64,000 bases of DNA. It comes from Butyrivibrio hungatei NK4A153. Lineage in GTDB: Bacteria > Bacillota > Clostridia > Lachnospirales > Lachnospiraceae. Where the stretch lies: contig NZ_AUJY01000011.1 in the NCBI RefSeq assembly GCF_000424465.1, positions 1 to 64,000 on the forward strand, read 5' to 3'. The notes under the pieces are model-generated. The model searched no databases. It worked only from the letters and a program-made list of their open reading frames with translations, and was not told where the DNA came from. Below are positions 33,960 to 43,621 of the stretch, piece by piece (within the stretch, counting starts at the first letter, position 1; every line of letters starts with the position of its first letter). The position numbers and the translations under genes are program-made.

Positions 33960-35351
33960 ATGAAGAAGATCTACGTACTGGACACCAATGTTTTGATTCA
34001 GGCACCACACGCCTTGAAGTGCTTTGAGGATAACGAGGTCGTTCTTCCACTGGTAGTCTTAGAAGAACTTGACGCCCACAAGCGTGACGAGGGCGAGAGA
34101 GGAGCTAATGTACGAGAGGCAATCAAGATCCTCGAGCAAATTCGGGGTAAAGGCGATCTTGTTGCAGGGGTTAAGCTCGATAACGGTGGAGTTCTGAGAG
34201 TTGAAAAGAACTTCAAGGATGTGGAGCTTCCCAAGGATCTGTCGGAGCACAAATCCGACAACCGAATTCTGAAAGTATGTAAGGGGCTTTCGGAAAGTAG
34301 GAAAGAGCAGGTAATTCTTGTAACCAAGGACATTCTCATGAGGATAAAGGCTCAGATACTCGATATGAGGTCGGAGGACTTTACAACTGAGCAGGTTGCG
34401 GGAGGCGGTGAGCAGTACAGCGGACGTGTAGATGTGTACGCTCCAGAGGATGCTTTTAAAGAGTTCAAGAAAAAGGGCATTCCGGTCGATAAGGTTTATT
34501 GCTGCGATGCAGACGGAAAGCAGTTTACACCGGAGCTCTATGAGAATGAGTTTGTTGTTGTAAGGGCGGATCAGTCCAATAACAAAACTCAGATGGGCAG
34601 AGTCTCAAAGGGCTTTATTAAAAAGCTTGATTATGAAAAGAGTCAACCCTACGGCGTTAAGCCAAGAAATGCAGGTCAGTATTTCCTTCAGGAGGCGCTT
34701 ATGCAGCCTGCTGAGATCGCACCGCTTGTTATTGTCAAGGGAATGGCGGGAACTGCCAAGACTTTCTATTCACTTGCAGTCGGGCTCGAGAAGATGCTCA
34801 ACAGACCAACTGGCGAGTACAGAAGAATCCTTGTGTGCAGACCAAATTCGCAGTTTGACGATGATATAGGCTTTTTGCCCGGAGACGAGCAGGAGAAGAT
34901 TTCACCCCTTATGCGCCCCATAATCGACAATCTGGAGCAGCTTATCGATTCCAACGAGGAAGAACGCTATAAGGATGAAAAAGAACTGACTGACAAAACG
35001 GACGAAGTCTTTGAACGAGGCATCATTCAGTGTGAGGCTTTGAATTTCATAAGAGGAAGATCGATTCTGAAAACATATCTTATAATAGACGAAGCCCAGA
35101 ATATGACGCCTACACAGGCTAAGGGTATCATCACAAGAGCAGGTAAAGACACCAAGATCATACTTCTTGGCGACCCTAACCAGATAGACAGACCGTTCCT
35201 CGATGAACGGACAAATGGACTGTCCTACGCAAGTGAGCACATGAAAGGAAGTCCGTTCTGCTGGCAGATATCTTTATCGGCATCGGAGTGTGAGCGTAGT
35301 CGTCTTGCAATGGATGCTATTGAACGTTTGCGGGACAAAAAAGATATTTGA
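33960..35351 (+). CDS. PIN-PhoH ATPase (YlaK/PhoH2-like), 463 aa
   Basis: GGGAGGG precedes the start. The N-terminal PIN domain begins KKIYVLDTNVLIQAPHAL and carries acidic residues (VVLEELDAHK) expected of a ribonuclease. The C-terminal PhoH ATPase has Walker A GMAGTAKTFYSLAVG (about residue 262) and Walker B TYLIIDEAQNMTP (about residue 375). PIN-PhoH fusions are thought to be RNA-unwinding ribonucleases. Often they pair with an upstream antitoxin-like gene, but none is seen here. Confidence 0.92.
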   Translation: MKKIYVLDTNVLIQAPHALKCFEDNEVVLPLVVLEELDAHKRDEGERGANVREAIKILEQIRGKGDLVAGVKLDNGGVLRVEKNFKDVELPKDLSEHKSDNRILKVCKGLSESRKEQVILVTKDILMRIKAQILDMRSEDFTTEQVAGGGEQYSGRVDVYAPEDAFKEFKKKGIPVDKVYCCDADGKQFTPELYENEFVVVRADQSNNKTQMGRVSKGFIKKLDYEKSQPYGVKPRNAGQYFLQEALMQPAEIAPLVIVKGMAGTAKTFYSLAVGLEKMLNRPTGEYRRILVCRPNSQFDDDIGFLPGDEQEKISPLMRPIIDNLEQLIDSNEEERYKDEKELTDKTDEVFERGIIQCEALNFIRGRSILKTYLIIDEAQNMTPTQAKGIITRAGKDTKIILLGDPNQIDRPFLDERTNGLSYASEHMKGSPFCWQISLSASECERSRLAMDAIERLRDKKDI

Positions 35352-35395
35352 TGTGACGATTTATGAAAAAAGAAAATAGGTGAAGAGTATCAAAG

Positions 35396-35424
35396 CAGGC
35401 GTCTGTGTTGGACGCCTGTTTTTT
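35396..35424 (+). terminator. Rho-independent terminator of the phoH gene
   Basis: CAGGCGTC (35396-35403) pairs with GACGCCTG (35411-35418), followed by TTTTTT. Confidence 0.9.
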
Positions 35425-35501
35425 GTGGTGGTAAAATGTACAAGGAACTGTATGAAATTACAAAATGATTTTATGTAAAATAACAAAGAAAGTATTTTTT
35501 A

Positions 35502-35597
35502 TAAAAAAAGAACCTCCTGAGAGATTCTTTTTAAATACCGCACCATGCGGGTAAACGAGTTCGGCATTGCCTTATTTGCACTCGCGTTGTTAATTCA
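35502..35597 (-). ncRNA. tracrRNA of the type II-A CRISPR system
   Basis: On the minus strand, TGAATTAACAACG (complement of 35585-35597) is the perfect complement of repeat positions 10-22. CAAAT (complement of 35574-35578) then pairs with the repeat's first bases GTTTG, with a bulge between, as in Cas9 guides. AAATAAGGCAATGCCG follows, the conserved nexus. Next come hairpin CCGCATGGTGCGG and a terminator hairpin (35509-35528) with a U run. The RNA is divergent from cas9. Length is about 95 nt if it starts near 35597. Confidence 0.92.
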
Positions 35598-35602
35598 ATT
35601 CA

Positions 35603-35631
35603 AAGATAGCATTTTGTTACTTGAAAGTCAA
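35603..35631 (-). promoter_or_regulatory. tracrRNA promoter
   Basis: TTGACT (complement of 35626-35631), 17 bases, TATCTT (complement of 35603-35608). The predicted start about seven bases on coincides with the first anti-repeat base. Confidence 0.7.
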
Positions 35632-35670
35632 TCAATATACGAAAAATAAAAAATAATGAGGGGTATTGGC

Positions 35671-38600
35671 ATGGCAAATGTAAAATATTATCTTGGTCTT
35701 GACATGGGTACTAATTCTGTAGGTTGGGCTGTTACAGATGAAAACTACAAAATCCTTCGTGCCAAAGGAAAGGATATGTGGGGAATGCGCGAATTTGATG
35801 AAGCTAAACCCGCTGATGAACGAAGAACAAATAGAATCAGCAGAAGGCGCACCATGCGCTCAAAGGCACGAATTGGATTGCTGAATAATTATTTTGAAGA
35901 TGAAATTGCTAAGATTGATCCCAGCTTTTTGCAAAGGCTTGCTAACAGCAAATACCATCTTGAAGATAAGGATGAAGCTGTCAGGTATAAATATGCTATT
36001 TTTAATGACAAAAACTATACAGATAAGGATTATTTTAAAGAATATCCTACAATCTTTCATTTAAGATCTGAGCTCATTCATAATGAGAGTCCACACGATG
36101 TAAGGCTTATATACCTTGCAGTTCTTAATATGTTCAAACACAGAGGACATTTCCTTGCCAACGGTATTGACACAACAAATGATGTACGAGGTATTGAAGA
36201 TGCTTATTATGGATTTGTGTCTAATGCAAATGAGATTTGCGAGCTCAATTTTCCGGAAGAAAATGTTGATCTTAACAAGTTTAAAACTATACTTGCCGAC
36301 AGGAAATTATCTAGAAGTCAGAAAGTGGATGAACTTTCGGAATTACTTGCAATCGGCAAGAAAGAAAAAGATTTTGTTAAGGCAATATGCGGACTGAAAT
36401 TCGATATAAATAAAATTTTTGAACTTGGCATTGAAGATAAGAGTGTTAAGACAAGTTTTGCGTTTTCTGATTCAAATTATGATGAGAACGAATCGGAGAT
36501 ACTTGGACTTGCAGGAGATGACTACAGCGATATTATCCTGTCTTTAAAAGAACTTTATAACATTGGCACACTTGAAGTTATCATGCGTGGAAGCAGTTAT
36601 TTGTCAGATGCCAGAATTAAAGATTATGAGCAGCATCACGAAGATCTGAAAATATTGAAAAGAGTTGTAAAGACTTATTGTCCCAAGGAATACCATAAGA
36701 TGTTTAGGTCGGAAGACTCCGGAACATATGCGGCATATGTAAATTCTACAAATTCGGGTAAAAAGACAAGAAGAAATTACAAGAGTAGGACAACCGAAGA
36801 GTTATATAAGTCGATTAAGGCAATCCTTAAATCTGCGCCTGCAGATGATGAAGATGTCATATATATTACGGAGCATATAGAAAGAGAGAATTTTCTTCCC
36901 AAGCAGCTTACACCTTCAAATGGCGTAATTCCTAATCAGGTTCATGAACGCGAGATGCGCAAGATACTTGATAATGCAGGAAAATATCTTCCTTTTTTGA
37001 CTCAAAAAGGTGAATCGGGAAATACGATTGCAGATGAGATTTTAGCTATTTTTACATTTACGATTCCCTATTTTGTCGGGCCGACATCGGAGAGCAGTAA
37101 GAAATATGGCGGAAACGGCTGGGTGATTCGCAAAGAAGAGGGAAAAATTTTACCGTGGAATATCAATGACAAAATTGATATGGATAAAACCAACGAAGCT
37201 TTTATAGAGAAAATGGTAAGGCGCTGCACTTATATTTCCGGTGAGATAGTCCTTCCGAAGAGTTCTTTGTTATATGAAAAGTATTGCGTTCTTAATGAGA
37301 TCAACAATATGCGAATTGACGGAGAACGCATAAATTCAGAACTTAAACAGGATATATATACGGAATTGTATGAGAAGGGTAGCAAAGTAACCCGTAAAAA
37401 ACTTGAGAATTATCTTGTATCAAGAGGAATCATCACTGATAAGATGCAGATATCAGGAATAGATGAAAATCTCAACAACTATCTTTCTTCATATGGAAAG
37501 ATGAAGGGCGTATTTGGTGAACATATAAAAGAAGATAAGTGCAGGGACATGTGCGAGAATATAATATTCCTTGCGACTATATACGGAGATAACAGGAAGT
37601 ATCTTCGCGGCAGGCTTATGAAGGAATTTCCTGAGCTTTCCGATGAGCAAATAAAGAGGATACTTGGCCTTAAGTTTTCGGATTGGAGCAGACTTTCTAA
37701 AGAGTTTCTATTGCTTAGAGCTTGTGATAAATCTACAGGTGAAGAAATTTCTCTTATTGATGCTATGTGGAACAGCACACATAACATGATAGAGCTGATT
37801 AATAGTGATGACTATACATTCAGGGATGAGCTAGAAAACTTGCAGAAGTCATCAATGGGTGTTCTGTCTGACTTTAAGTTTGAGGATTTGGATGCATACT
37901 ATTTTTCAGCACCTGTCAAAAGAATGGTATGGCAGGCAATCAAGATAGTAAAAGAGATTGAAGGAATAATGGGCTGTGCACCTGCAAAGCTCTTTGTTGA
38001 AATGACAAGGAGTGAAGGTGAAAAGAAGAGAACAGTATCAAGAAAGAATAAATTTCTTGATCTATATAAGAGCATCAAAGATGAGTCGCATGATTGGAAC
38101 GATATTATAACTAAAGCTGATGAGGATGGTACATTGCGCAGCAAGAAGATGTATCTGTATCTCACACAACAGGGAAGGTGCATGTATACAGGAAGGCATA
38201 TTGAGCTTGATAAGTTGTTCGATAATAACCTGTATGATATAGACCACATTTATCCAAGACATTTTGTTAAAGACGATAATATTGAGAACAACCTTGTTCT
38301 TGTGGAAAAAGAGAAAAATGCTCATAAGAGTGACGTATATCCTATTGAGGAAGCAATCTTTAAATCACAGATTGGTATGTGGAAAGAGCTTTGTAATAAA
38401 GGATTCATATCAAAAACTAAGTACAGCAGACTTATATCTAGACAGCCTCTTACTGATGAACAGAAGGCCGGTTTTATTGCGAGACAGCTTGTAGAAACAA
38501 GTCAGGCGACAAAAGGCGTAAATACAATTTTGAAGGAACTGCTTAAAGAGAATACAACAATAGTATATTCTAAAGCTTCCAATGTTTCGGAGTTCAGGCA

Positions 38601-39723
38601 AAAATATGAAATTCCCAAGAGCAGACTTGTTAATGATTTTCATCATGCAAATGACGCGTACCTTAATATAGTTGTGGGGAATGTGTATTTTACAAAGTTT
38701 ACGCAGAATCCTATTAGATTTATAAAAAATGAATACAATAAAGATCCCGATAAATTCAACTATCATCTTACAAATATGTATGCGCACAATGTTGAGCGAA
38801 ATGGTGAGACAGCCTGGGTGGCGAGCAGTGATGATACAAAAGGAACAATAAGCACAGTAAAGAAACAGCTTTCGAAGAATACTCCGATACTTACGAGAAT
38901 GACATTTGAAAATCATGGAGGAATTACAAGAAAGCAGACAATCTGGTCATCAAAGATAACCAAGCAGGATGTATATTTCCCTGTAAAATCATCCGACAAG
39001 AGAATGGCTGATGTTACCAAGTATGGTGGAATGTCTGATATTGCAACCGCCTATTTCTTCCTTGTTGAGCATGATGTTAAGAAAAAGAGAGTGCGAACAC
39101 TGGAAACGGTTCCTGTATATTTGAGCAAGCGTATTGAGAAAGACAGTAGCTTACTTGAGCAATACTGCATGCAGAATCTGAAGCTGGTCAATCCGGATAT
39201 AAGGGTAAGAAAAATAAATATACAGTCGCTTATTAAGAAGGATGGATATTATCTTAATATTTCGGGAACGACTGGAAATCGAATTACAGTTCGTAATGCA
39301 GTTGGAATGTGTTTGGGACAGAAGTGGAACGGGTATATTAAGAAAATAGAGAAATACGTTGCGCAGGAAATTGCGGATGATGTTTTAACAATTGAAAAGA
39401 ATAATGAATTGTATGATGAAATACTGAGTAAGCATAAAAATACGATTTTTGCAAACAAGCCTAATCCTTCTTTTGAAACTATAGAAAAAGGTAAGGAAAA
39501 ATTTTTACATCTTGATTTGTATGGTCAGATAAACGCGCTGTATCAGGTTTTATCTTTGACTGCAATAGGTTTTGGAAGAGCAGATCTTACTTTGATAGGT
39601 GGAAGTAAAACAAGTGGATTAATGCTTATGCCGAGTTTGATTTCCGGTTTTAAGGAACTGGTGCTGATAGAACAATCGGTTACAGGCTTATATGAACGGT
39701 GCATTGATTTATTAACTGTGTAA
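35671..39723 (+). CDS. cas9: Cas9, type II-A RNA-guided nuclease, 1350 aa
   Basis: The start MANVKYYLGLDMGTNSVG at 35671 has GAGGGG nine bases upstream, preferred over ATG 35656. RuvC-I Asp11 (GLDMGTNS), the arginine-rich bridge helix (about 50-70, RRTNRISRRRTMRSKAR), RuvC-II Glu777 (FVEMTRSEG), HNH His859 (YDIDHIYPRHFV) and RuvC-III His992/Asp995 (HHANDAYLN) are all present. Length and order match type II-A enzymes. It cuts DNA matching the crRNA guided by the tracrRNA encoded just upstream. The target-adjacent motif cannot be read from sequence alone. Confidence 0.98.
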   Translation: MANVKYYLGLDMGTNSVGWAVTDENYKILRAKGKDMWGMREFDEAKPADERRTNRISRRRTMRSKARIGLLNNYFEDEIAKIDPSFLQRLANSKYHLEDKDEAVRYKYAIFNDKNYTDKDYFKEYPTIFHLRSELIHNESPHDVRLIYLAVLNMFKHRGHFLANGIDTTNDVRGIEDAYYGFVSNANEICELNFPEENVDLNKFKTILADRKLSRSQKVDELSELLAIGKKEKDFVKAICGLKFDINKIFELGIEDKSVKTSFAFSDSNYDENESEILGLAGDDYSDIILSLKELYNIGTLEVIMRGSSYLSDARIKDYEQHHEDLKILKRVVKTYCPKEYHKMFRSEDSGTYAAYVNSTNSGKKTRRNYKSRTTEELYKSIKAILKSAPADDEDVIYITEHIERENFLPKQLTPSNGVIPNQVHEREMRKILDNAGKYLPFLTQKGESGNTIADEILAIFTFTIPYFVGPTSESSKKYGGNGWVIRKEEGKILPWNINDKIDMDKTNEAFIEKMVRRCTYISGEIVLPKSSLLYEKYCVLNEINNMRIDGERINSELKQDIYTELYEKGSKVTRKKLENYLVSRGIITDKMQISGIDENLNNYLSSYGKMKGVFGEHIKEDKCRDMCENIIFLATIYGDNRKYLRGRLMKEFPELSDEQIKRILGLKFSDWSRLSKEFLLLRACDKSTGEEISLIDAMWNSTHNMIELINSDDYTFRDELENLQKSSMGVLSDFKFEDLDAYYFSAPVKRMVWQAIKIVKEIEGIMGCAPAKLFVEMTRSEGEKKRTVSRKNKFLDLYKSIKDESHDWNDIITKADEDGTLRSKKMYLYLTQQGRCMYTGRHIELDKLFDNNLYDIDHIYPRHFVKDDNIENNLVLVEKEKNAHKSDVYPIEEAIFKSQIGMWKELCNKGFISKTKYSRLISRQPLTDEQKAGFIARQLVETSQATKGVNTILKELLKENTTIVYSKASNVSEFRQKYEIPKSRLVNDFHHANDAYLNIVVGNVYFTKFTQNPIRFIKNEYNKDPDKFNYHLTNMYAHNVERNGETAWVASSDDTKGTISTVKKQLSKNTPILTRMTFENHGGITRKQTIWSSKITKQDVYFPVKSSDKRMADVTKYGGMSDIATAYFFLVEHDVKKKRVRTLETVPVYLSKRIEKDSSLLEQYCMQNLKLVNPDIRVRKINIQSLIKKDGYYLNISGTTGNRITVRNAVGMCLGQKWNGYIKKIEKYVAQEIADDVLTIEKNNELYDEILSKHKNTIFANKPNPSFETIEKGKEKFLHLDLYGQINALYQVLSLTAIGFGRADLTLIGGSKTSGLMLMPSLISGFKELVLIEQSVTGLYERCIDLLTV

Positions 39724-39751
39724 TGGTTTGATTTGGTTTTGGGAGAACGAT

Positions 39752-40624
39752 ATGAGCTGGAGAACTGTCGTAATTTCAAATAGTGCCAAGTTAGATTATC
39801 AAATGGGATATATGGTTGTTCGCAGAGATACTGTTACAAAGATTCATATAAGCGAAATTCAGATATTGATGATTGAATCTACAGCTGTATCTCTGACAGC
39901 AGCACTTCTATGCGAACTTCAGAAGCAGAAGGTCAAAGTGATTTTTTGTGATGAAAAACGAAATCCCTGTTCTGAACTTGTTGGATATTACGGTAGCCAT
40001 GATACAAGTGAAAAGATAAGAAATCAGATTGCATGGTCTTCCGACACCAAGAAATTGGTATGGACAGAAATTGTAACAGAGAAGATACGAAATCAGGCTT
40101 TATTTCTGCACGAGATTGGAAAGGCTGAGGCCGAGATGCTTGATGAATATGTAAAACAGGTTGAACCGGGGGATGAGACAAACAGAGAGGGACACGCCGC
40201 AAAGGTTTATTTCAATGCACTGTTTGGAAAAAAATTCACAAGGACGGCAGAAAACAGTATAAATGCAGCTCTTAATTATGGCTATGGAATAATTCTTTCA
40301 ACTTTTAACAGGGAAATAACTGCTAATGGGTATCTTACGCAGATAGGACTGTTTCATAACAACATGTTTAATCCATTTAATCTCGGATCTGACCTAATGG
40401 AACCGTTAAGAACCATTGTTGACAGGTGTGTAGTTAATTTGAAGCCTGAAAAGTTTGAGCACGAGGAAAAGATTGAGATTATAAAGATTTTGCAACAGGA
40501 GGTAAATATAGGCGGGAGAAATGAAATATTAACCAATGCAATTAAAATTTATACAAAAAGTGTATTTGATGCGATTAATGACAATGATTTATCGGAGATA
40601 AAATTCTATAGGTATGAGTTATAG
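39752..40624 (+). CDS. cas1: Cas1 integrase, type II-A, 290 aa
   Basis: The start MSWRTVVISNSAKLDYQ has GGGAG upstream and matches the usual II-A Cas1 beginning (GWRTVV). The catalytic region contains REGHAAKVYFNALFG (Glu) and later GLFHNNMFNPFNLGSDLMEP (His, Asp). With Cas2 it inserts new spacers at the leader end of the array. It lies 28 bases after cas9 and overlaps cas2. Confidence 0.97.
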   Translation: MSWRTVVISNSAKLDYQMGYMVVRRDTVTKIHISEIQILMIESTAVSLTAALLCELQKQKVKVIFCDEKRNPCSELVGYYGSHDTSEKIRNQIAWSSDTKKLVWTEIVTEKIRNQALFLHEIGKAEAEMLDEYVKQVEPGDETNREGHAAKVYFNALFGKKFTRTAENSINAALNYGYGIILSTFNREITANGYLTQIGLFHNNMFNPFNLGSDLMEPLRTIVDRCVVNLKPEKFEHEEKIEIIKILQQEVNIGGRNEILTNAIKIYTKSVFDAINDNDLSEIKFYRYEL

Positions 40625-40934
40625 GTATATGAGAGTAATTGTGTTTTTTGACTTGCCTGTGCTTACATCATCAGATAGAAAAGAATACAGGTATTTCCGA
40701 AAATATCTTGTAAAAGCAGGTTTTATGATGGTTCAGGAATCTGTATATGTTAAGCTTGTGCCAAATTCGGGGATTGCAGATGCACTTGTCGAGAATGTAA
40801 AAAAGAATAAACCTCCAAAGGGGCTTGTGCAGTTGCTCAGAGTTACTGAGAAGCAGTATTCAAAAATGGATTATATTGTTGGTGAGCACAAATCGGATAC
40901 TATTGAAAGTGATGAAAGGCTGATAATATTATGA
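40614..40934 (+). CDS. cas2: Cas2, type II-A, 106 aa
   Basis: It starts MSYRYMRVIVFFDLP, the usual II-A Cas2 opening, with the Asp of the ferredoxin-like fold; an inner Met at 40629 is possible. VKAGFMMVQESVYVK follows as expected. It forms the structural core of the Cas1-Cas2 spacer-integration complex. It overlaps cas1 by 11 bases and csn2 by four, so cas1-cas2-csn2 are translationally linked. Confidence 0.96.
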   Translation: MSYRYMRVIVFFDLPVLTSSDRKEYRYFRKYLVKAGFMMVQESVYVKLVPNSGIADALVENVKKNKPPKGLVQLLRVTEKQYSKMDYIVGEHKSDTIESDERLIIL

Positions 40935-41602
40935 GATTTGTATATTCTGAGCTGGGACTTGATATAAATATTCCGGAAGATAAAGTATTTACACTGACAT
41001 TGGAAAAGCCTGATGTTTTTTCAAAAATATTAAGCGATTTGTGGATGCAGATATCAGGGCTGGAAGGGGAGACTATTATATCCGAAGAAGATGCAATACT
41101 GAAATTATCTAAGGTCGCCGATATGATTTTTAATCCTTTTGGCATTAACTGCAATGATAGGAAAATTTTAAATGCAATATATTCAGAAATGAAAGCTATT
41201 GCTTCCGAAGATCAAATTGAAAGTTTTGCAGAGATAAATAGGCAGAACATTGATTTCATAGATAATATAGGTGCAAAGCTTGATTATGCAATTACCTATG
41301 AGCTTGAGGTTGATGTGGCGGATATTTTTAAGATGTATGAAGTAAAGCTCCTTACAGATGATGACGGGCTTGTTTCAAAAATTATTGACTATATTAAATT
41401 GCTGCATAGAATATTGAAGACAAATGTTTTTATATTTGTAAATCTAAAACAATATCTTACCGACAATGAAATAAAAAGTGTATATGAAGCTGTTATATAC
41501 GAGAAAGTGCAGCTTGTAGTAGTGCAGGCGAACTATTGTGATAAAATAAATTGTGAATATAATATTGTAGTTGATGCGGATTTATGCGTAATAGAGCCGT
41601 AA
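40931..41602 (+). CDS. csn2: Csn2 adaptation protein, type II-A, 223 aa
   Basis: This is the fourth gene of the locus and its size is typical of the shorter Csn2 proteins (about 220 aa). It begins MRFVYSELGLDINIPEDKVF and has the alternating hydrophobic pattern LLHRILKTNVFIFVNLKQYL that forms the core strand in Csn2. Csn2 makes DNA-end-binding rings required for spacer acquisition in II-A systems. Its presence fixes the subtype. The array leader follows directly. Confidence 0.93.
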   Translation: MRFVYSELGLDINIPEDKVFTLTLEKPDVFSKILSDLWMQISGLEGETIISEEDAILKLSKVADMIFNPFGINCNDRKILNAIYSEMKAIASEDQIESFAEINRQNIDFIDNIGAKLDYAITYELEVDVADIFKMYEVKLLTDDDGLVSKIIDYIKLLHRILKTNVFIFVNLKQYLTDNEIKSVYEAVIYEKVQLVVVQANYCDKINCEYNIVVDADLCVIEP

Positions 41603-41709
41603 AGGGCTGAGTATAGCGAACAGGTTTATATAACACATAACTTCGATATATGAATTGACAGATTACGGCGGTAATTTTGCTCGGTGAGAACCCCGAATTT
41701 TAATTTGAG
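41603..41709 (+). promoter_or_regulatory. CRISPR leader ending in ATTTGAG anchor
   Basis: This is the 107-bp AT-rich leader between csn2 and the first repeat. Its last bases, ATTTGAG (41703-41709), match the leader-anchoring sequence known to direct spacer insertion in type II-A systems. New spacers should enter at 41745. Confidence 0.8.
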
Positions 41710-42470
41710 GTTTGAGAGCGTTGTTAATTCAGAAGGATATCAAGCCTTCAGATACATTTTCAACAGCAACGCTCAGTTTGAGAGCGTTGTTAATTCAGAA
41801 GGATATCAAGCTTATCAGTCATCATCTTCCTCCATACTCTTGTTTGAGAGCGTTGTTAATTCAGAAGGATATCAAGCTAATAGCGGTGACTGTGAGATTA
41901 TGATTTAGTTTGAGAGCGTTGTTAATTCAGAAGGATATCAAGCCAGGGTAGAAGTAATAAGGCAATTGTTTTAGTTTGAGAGCGTTGTTAATTCAGAAGG
42001 ATATCAAGCAGCAATTCCCGAAGGTGGTGCAGTAACTCCGTTTGAGAGCGTTGTTAATTCAGAAGGATATCAAGCATATGGAGCAGGAGGACGAATAATG
42101 GCACGGTTTGAGAGCGTTGTTAATTCAGAAGGATATCAAGCATTCATTCGTAAGAGAATTTAGATTAGGCAGTTTGAGAGCGTTGTTAATTCAGAAGGAT
42201 ATCAAGCCGTCCCGTTAGATCGTCAAGTTCCACACCGTTTGAGAGCGTTGTTAATTCAGAAGGATATCAAGCATTCATTCGTAAGAGAATTTAGATTAGG
42301 CAGTTTGAGAGCGTTGTTAATTCAGAAGGATATCAAGCCGTCCCGTTAGATCGTCAAGTTCCACACCGGTTTGAGAGCGTTGTTAATTCAGAAGGATATC
42401 AAGCATTCATTCGTAAGAGAATTTAGATTAGGCAGTTTGAGAGCGTTGTTAATTTAGAAGGGTATCAAGC
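41710..42470 (+). CRISPR. Type II-A CRISPR array, 12 repeats, 11 spacers
   Basis: The 36-bp repeat begins GTTTGAGAGCGTTGTTAATT and ends GGATATCAAGC. Repeats start at 41710, 41776, 41842, 41908, 41974, 42040, 42106, 42172, 42237, 42303, 42369 and 42435. Spacers are 30 nt except the eighth (29 nt). The last repeat has two substitutions (C to T and A to G), marking the trailer end. Spacers 7, 9 and 11 are identical and spacers 8 and 10 are identical apart from one terminal base, so a two-spacer unit was duplicated. Targets were not identified. Confidence 0.99.
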
Positions 42471-42485
42471 GGAGGAAGAAATAAT

Positions 42486-42659
42486 ATGAACAGTAAAGAT
42501 AAGAACAAGAGAATTGCGGAGCGCTTTATTGAACAAAGCCGGAACATGCACTTTGAGTATACAGAAGAAAGAACAGAAAATAAGGAACGCAAATACAAAA
42601 TTGTTGATAGTTTGGGTGAGCTGGTAGGATTCAACGAGTCTGTACTAAGGGAAGCGTGA
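42486..42659 (+). CDS. Small charged protein directly after the CRISPR array, 57 aa
   Basis: A GGAGG at 42471-42475 abuts the last repeat and stands ten bases before ATG. The product (MNSKDKNKRIAERFIEQSRN at the start, ending NESVLREA) is soluble and highly charged with no recognised motif. It could be transcribed from the array promoter. It may be an ordinary orphan or a CRISPR-associated small protein; nothing in the sequence decides this. Confidence 0.5.
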   Translation: MNSKDKNKRIAERFIEQSRNMHFEYTEERTENKERKYKIVDSLGELVGFNESVLREA

Positions 42660-42707
42660 TATAATTAGACACGATGCAGAAGTAAGAACAGTTGAAGATT
42701 TATTGTA

Positions 42708-43619
42708 ATGAATAAAGAATACAGAGAAATCGAATATACAGTGACAGAAGCAGACGGAAGGCTGACTGCGGGCGAGATTATGAGAGAGCGTCTCATGCTC
42801 TCGAGCAGGGAGGTCAGCAGGTGCAAACAATTTGATGACGGTGTTATGTGCAAGGGAATGCCGATTAGAATTATCTCAGAGCTTATGCCGGGTGACGTAC
42901 TTACAGTCAGGTTGTATGAAGATATAGAGAATAGCTCTGAAATTGTGCCGAGTGACGAGCCGGTAGATGTTGTTTATGAGGATGAAGATCTTATCTTATT
43001 AAATAAAAAAGGAGATCAGGTTGTGCATCCTTCGTATGCTCATTACAAGGATTCGCTCAGCAATGCACTTGCCGGATACTATGTAAGAACGGGGCAGGAA
43101 CATGTTATGCGTGTGATAGGAAGGCTCGACAGGGAAACGTCGGGACTTATTATTTTTGCAAAGAACAGGCACAGTGCGTCGATTCTTTCGCGTAAGAATG
43201 AGAATATGTCACGCAGAAAAGAGTACTTAGCTCTGTGCAACGGAATCTTTGATGAAAAAGAAGGAACGGTAGATGCTCCGATTGAGAGAATCCCCGGCCA
43301 AAGGATGATAAGAGAAGTCCGAGATGACGGTAAGAGAGCGATAACTCATTATAAGGTTGAAAAAGAGTTTAATGATTTTTCATTGGTACGCCTTAAGCTC
43401 GATACCGGAAGAACGCACCAGATAAGAGTCCATATGTCATACCTCGGGCACCCGCTTCTTGGAGATAATCTTTACGGAAAAGAGATTGAAGATAACAAAG
43501 GACTTACAAGGGCAGCATTACACGCTTGCCACCTTGAGTTTGAGCAGCCTATAACGGGAGAAAAGCTTTCTTTCGAAGCGGAACTTCCCGAAGATATGAA
43601 AACGGCGATGAGAATATAA
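42708..43619 (+). CDS. RluD/RluA-family 23S rRNA pseudouridine synthase, 303 aa
   Basis: An N-terminal S4-like RNA-binding part (about residues 15-70, LMLSSREVSRCKQFDDG) precedes the catalytic domain with GRLDRETSGLIIFAK (about residue 145; catalytic Asp) and LDTGRTHQIRVHMSYLGHPL. It isomerises uridine in ribosomal or transfer RNA; the exact sites are unknown. A bidirectional terminator separates it from the convergent polymerase gene. Confidence 0.93.
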   Translation: MNKEYREIEYTVTEADGRLTAGEIMRERLMLSSREVSRCKQFDDGVMCKGMPIRIISELMPGDVLTVRLYEDIENSSEIVPSDEPVDVVYEDEDLILLNKKGDQVVHPSYAHYKDSLSNALAGYYVRTGQEHVMRVIGRLDRETSGLIIFAKNRHSASILSRKNENMSRRKEYLALCNGIFDEKEGTVDAPIERIPGQRMIREVRDDGKRAITHYKVEKEFNDFSLVRLKLDTGRTHQIRVHMSYLGHPLLGDNLYGKEIEDNKGLTRAALHACHLEFEQPITGEKLSFEAELPEDMKTAMRI

Positions 43620-43621
43620 AG

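Noticed and set aside
38410-38916. Minus-strand ORF of 168 codons inside cas9
   Set aside because: Antisense to the HNH/RuvC region of cas9 with Ile/Cys/Arg-rich low-quality translation; no ribosome site.
41684-41908. ORFs reading through CRISPR repeats and spacers
   Set aside because: They consist of translated repeat units in different frames and no ribosome site supports them; the array explains the sequence.
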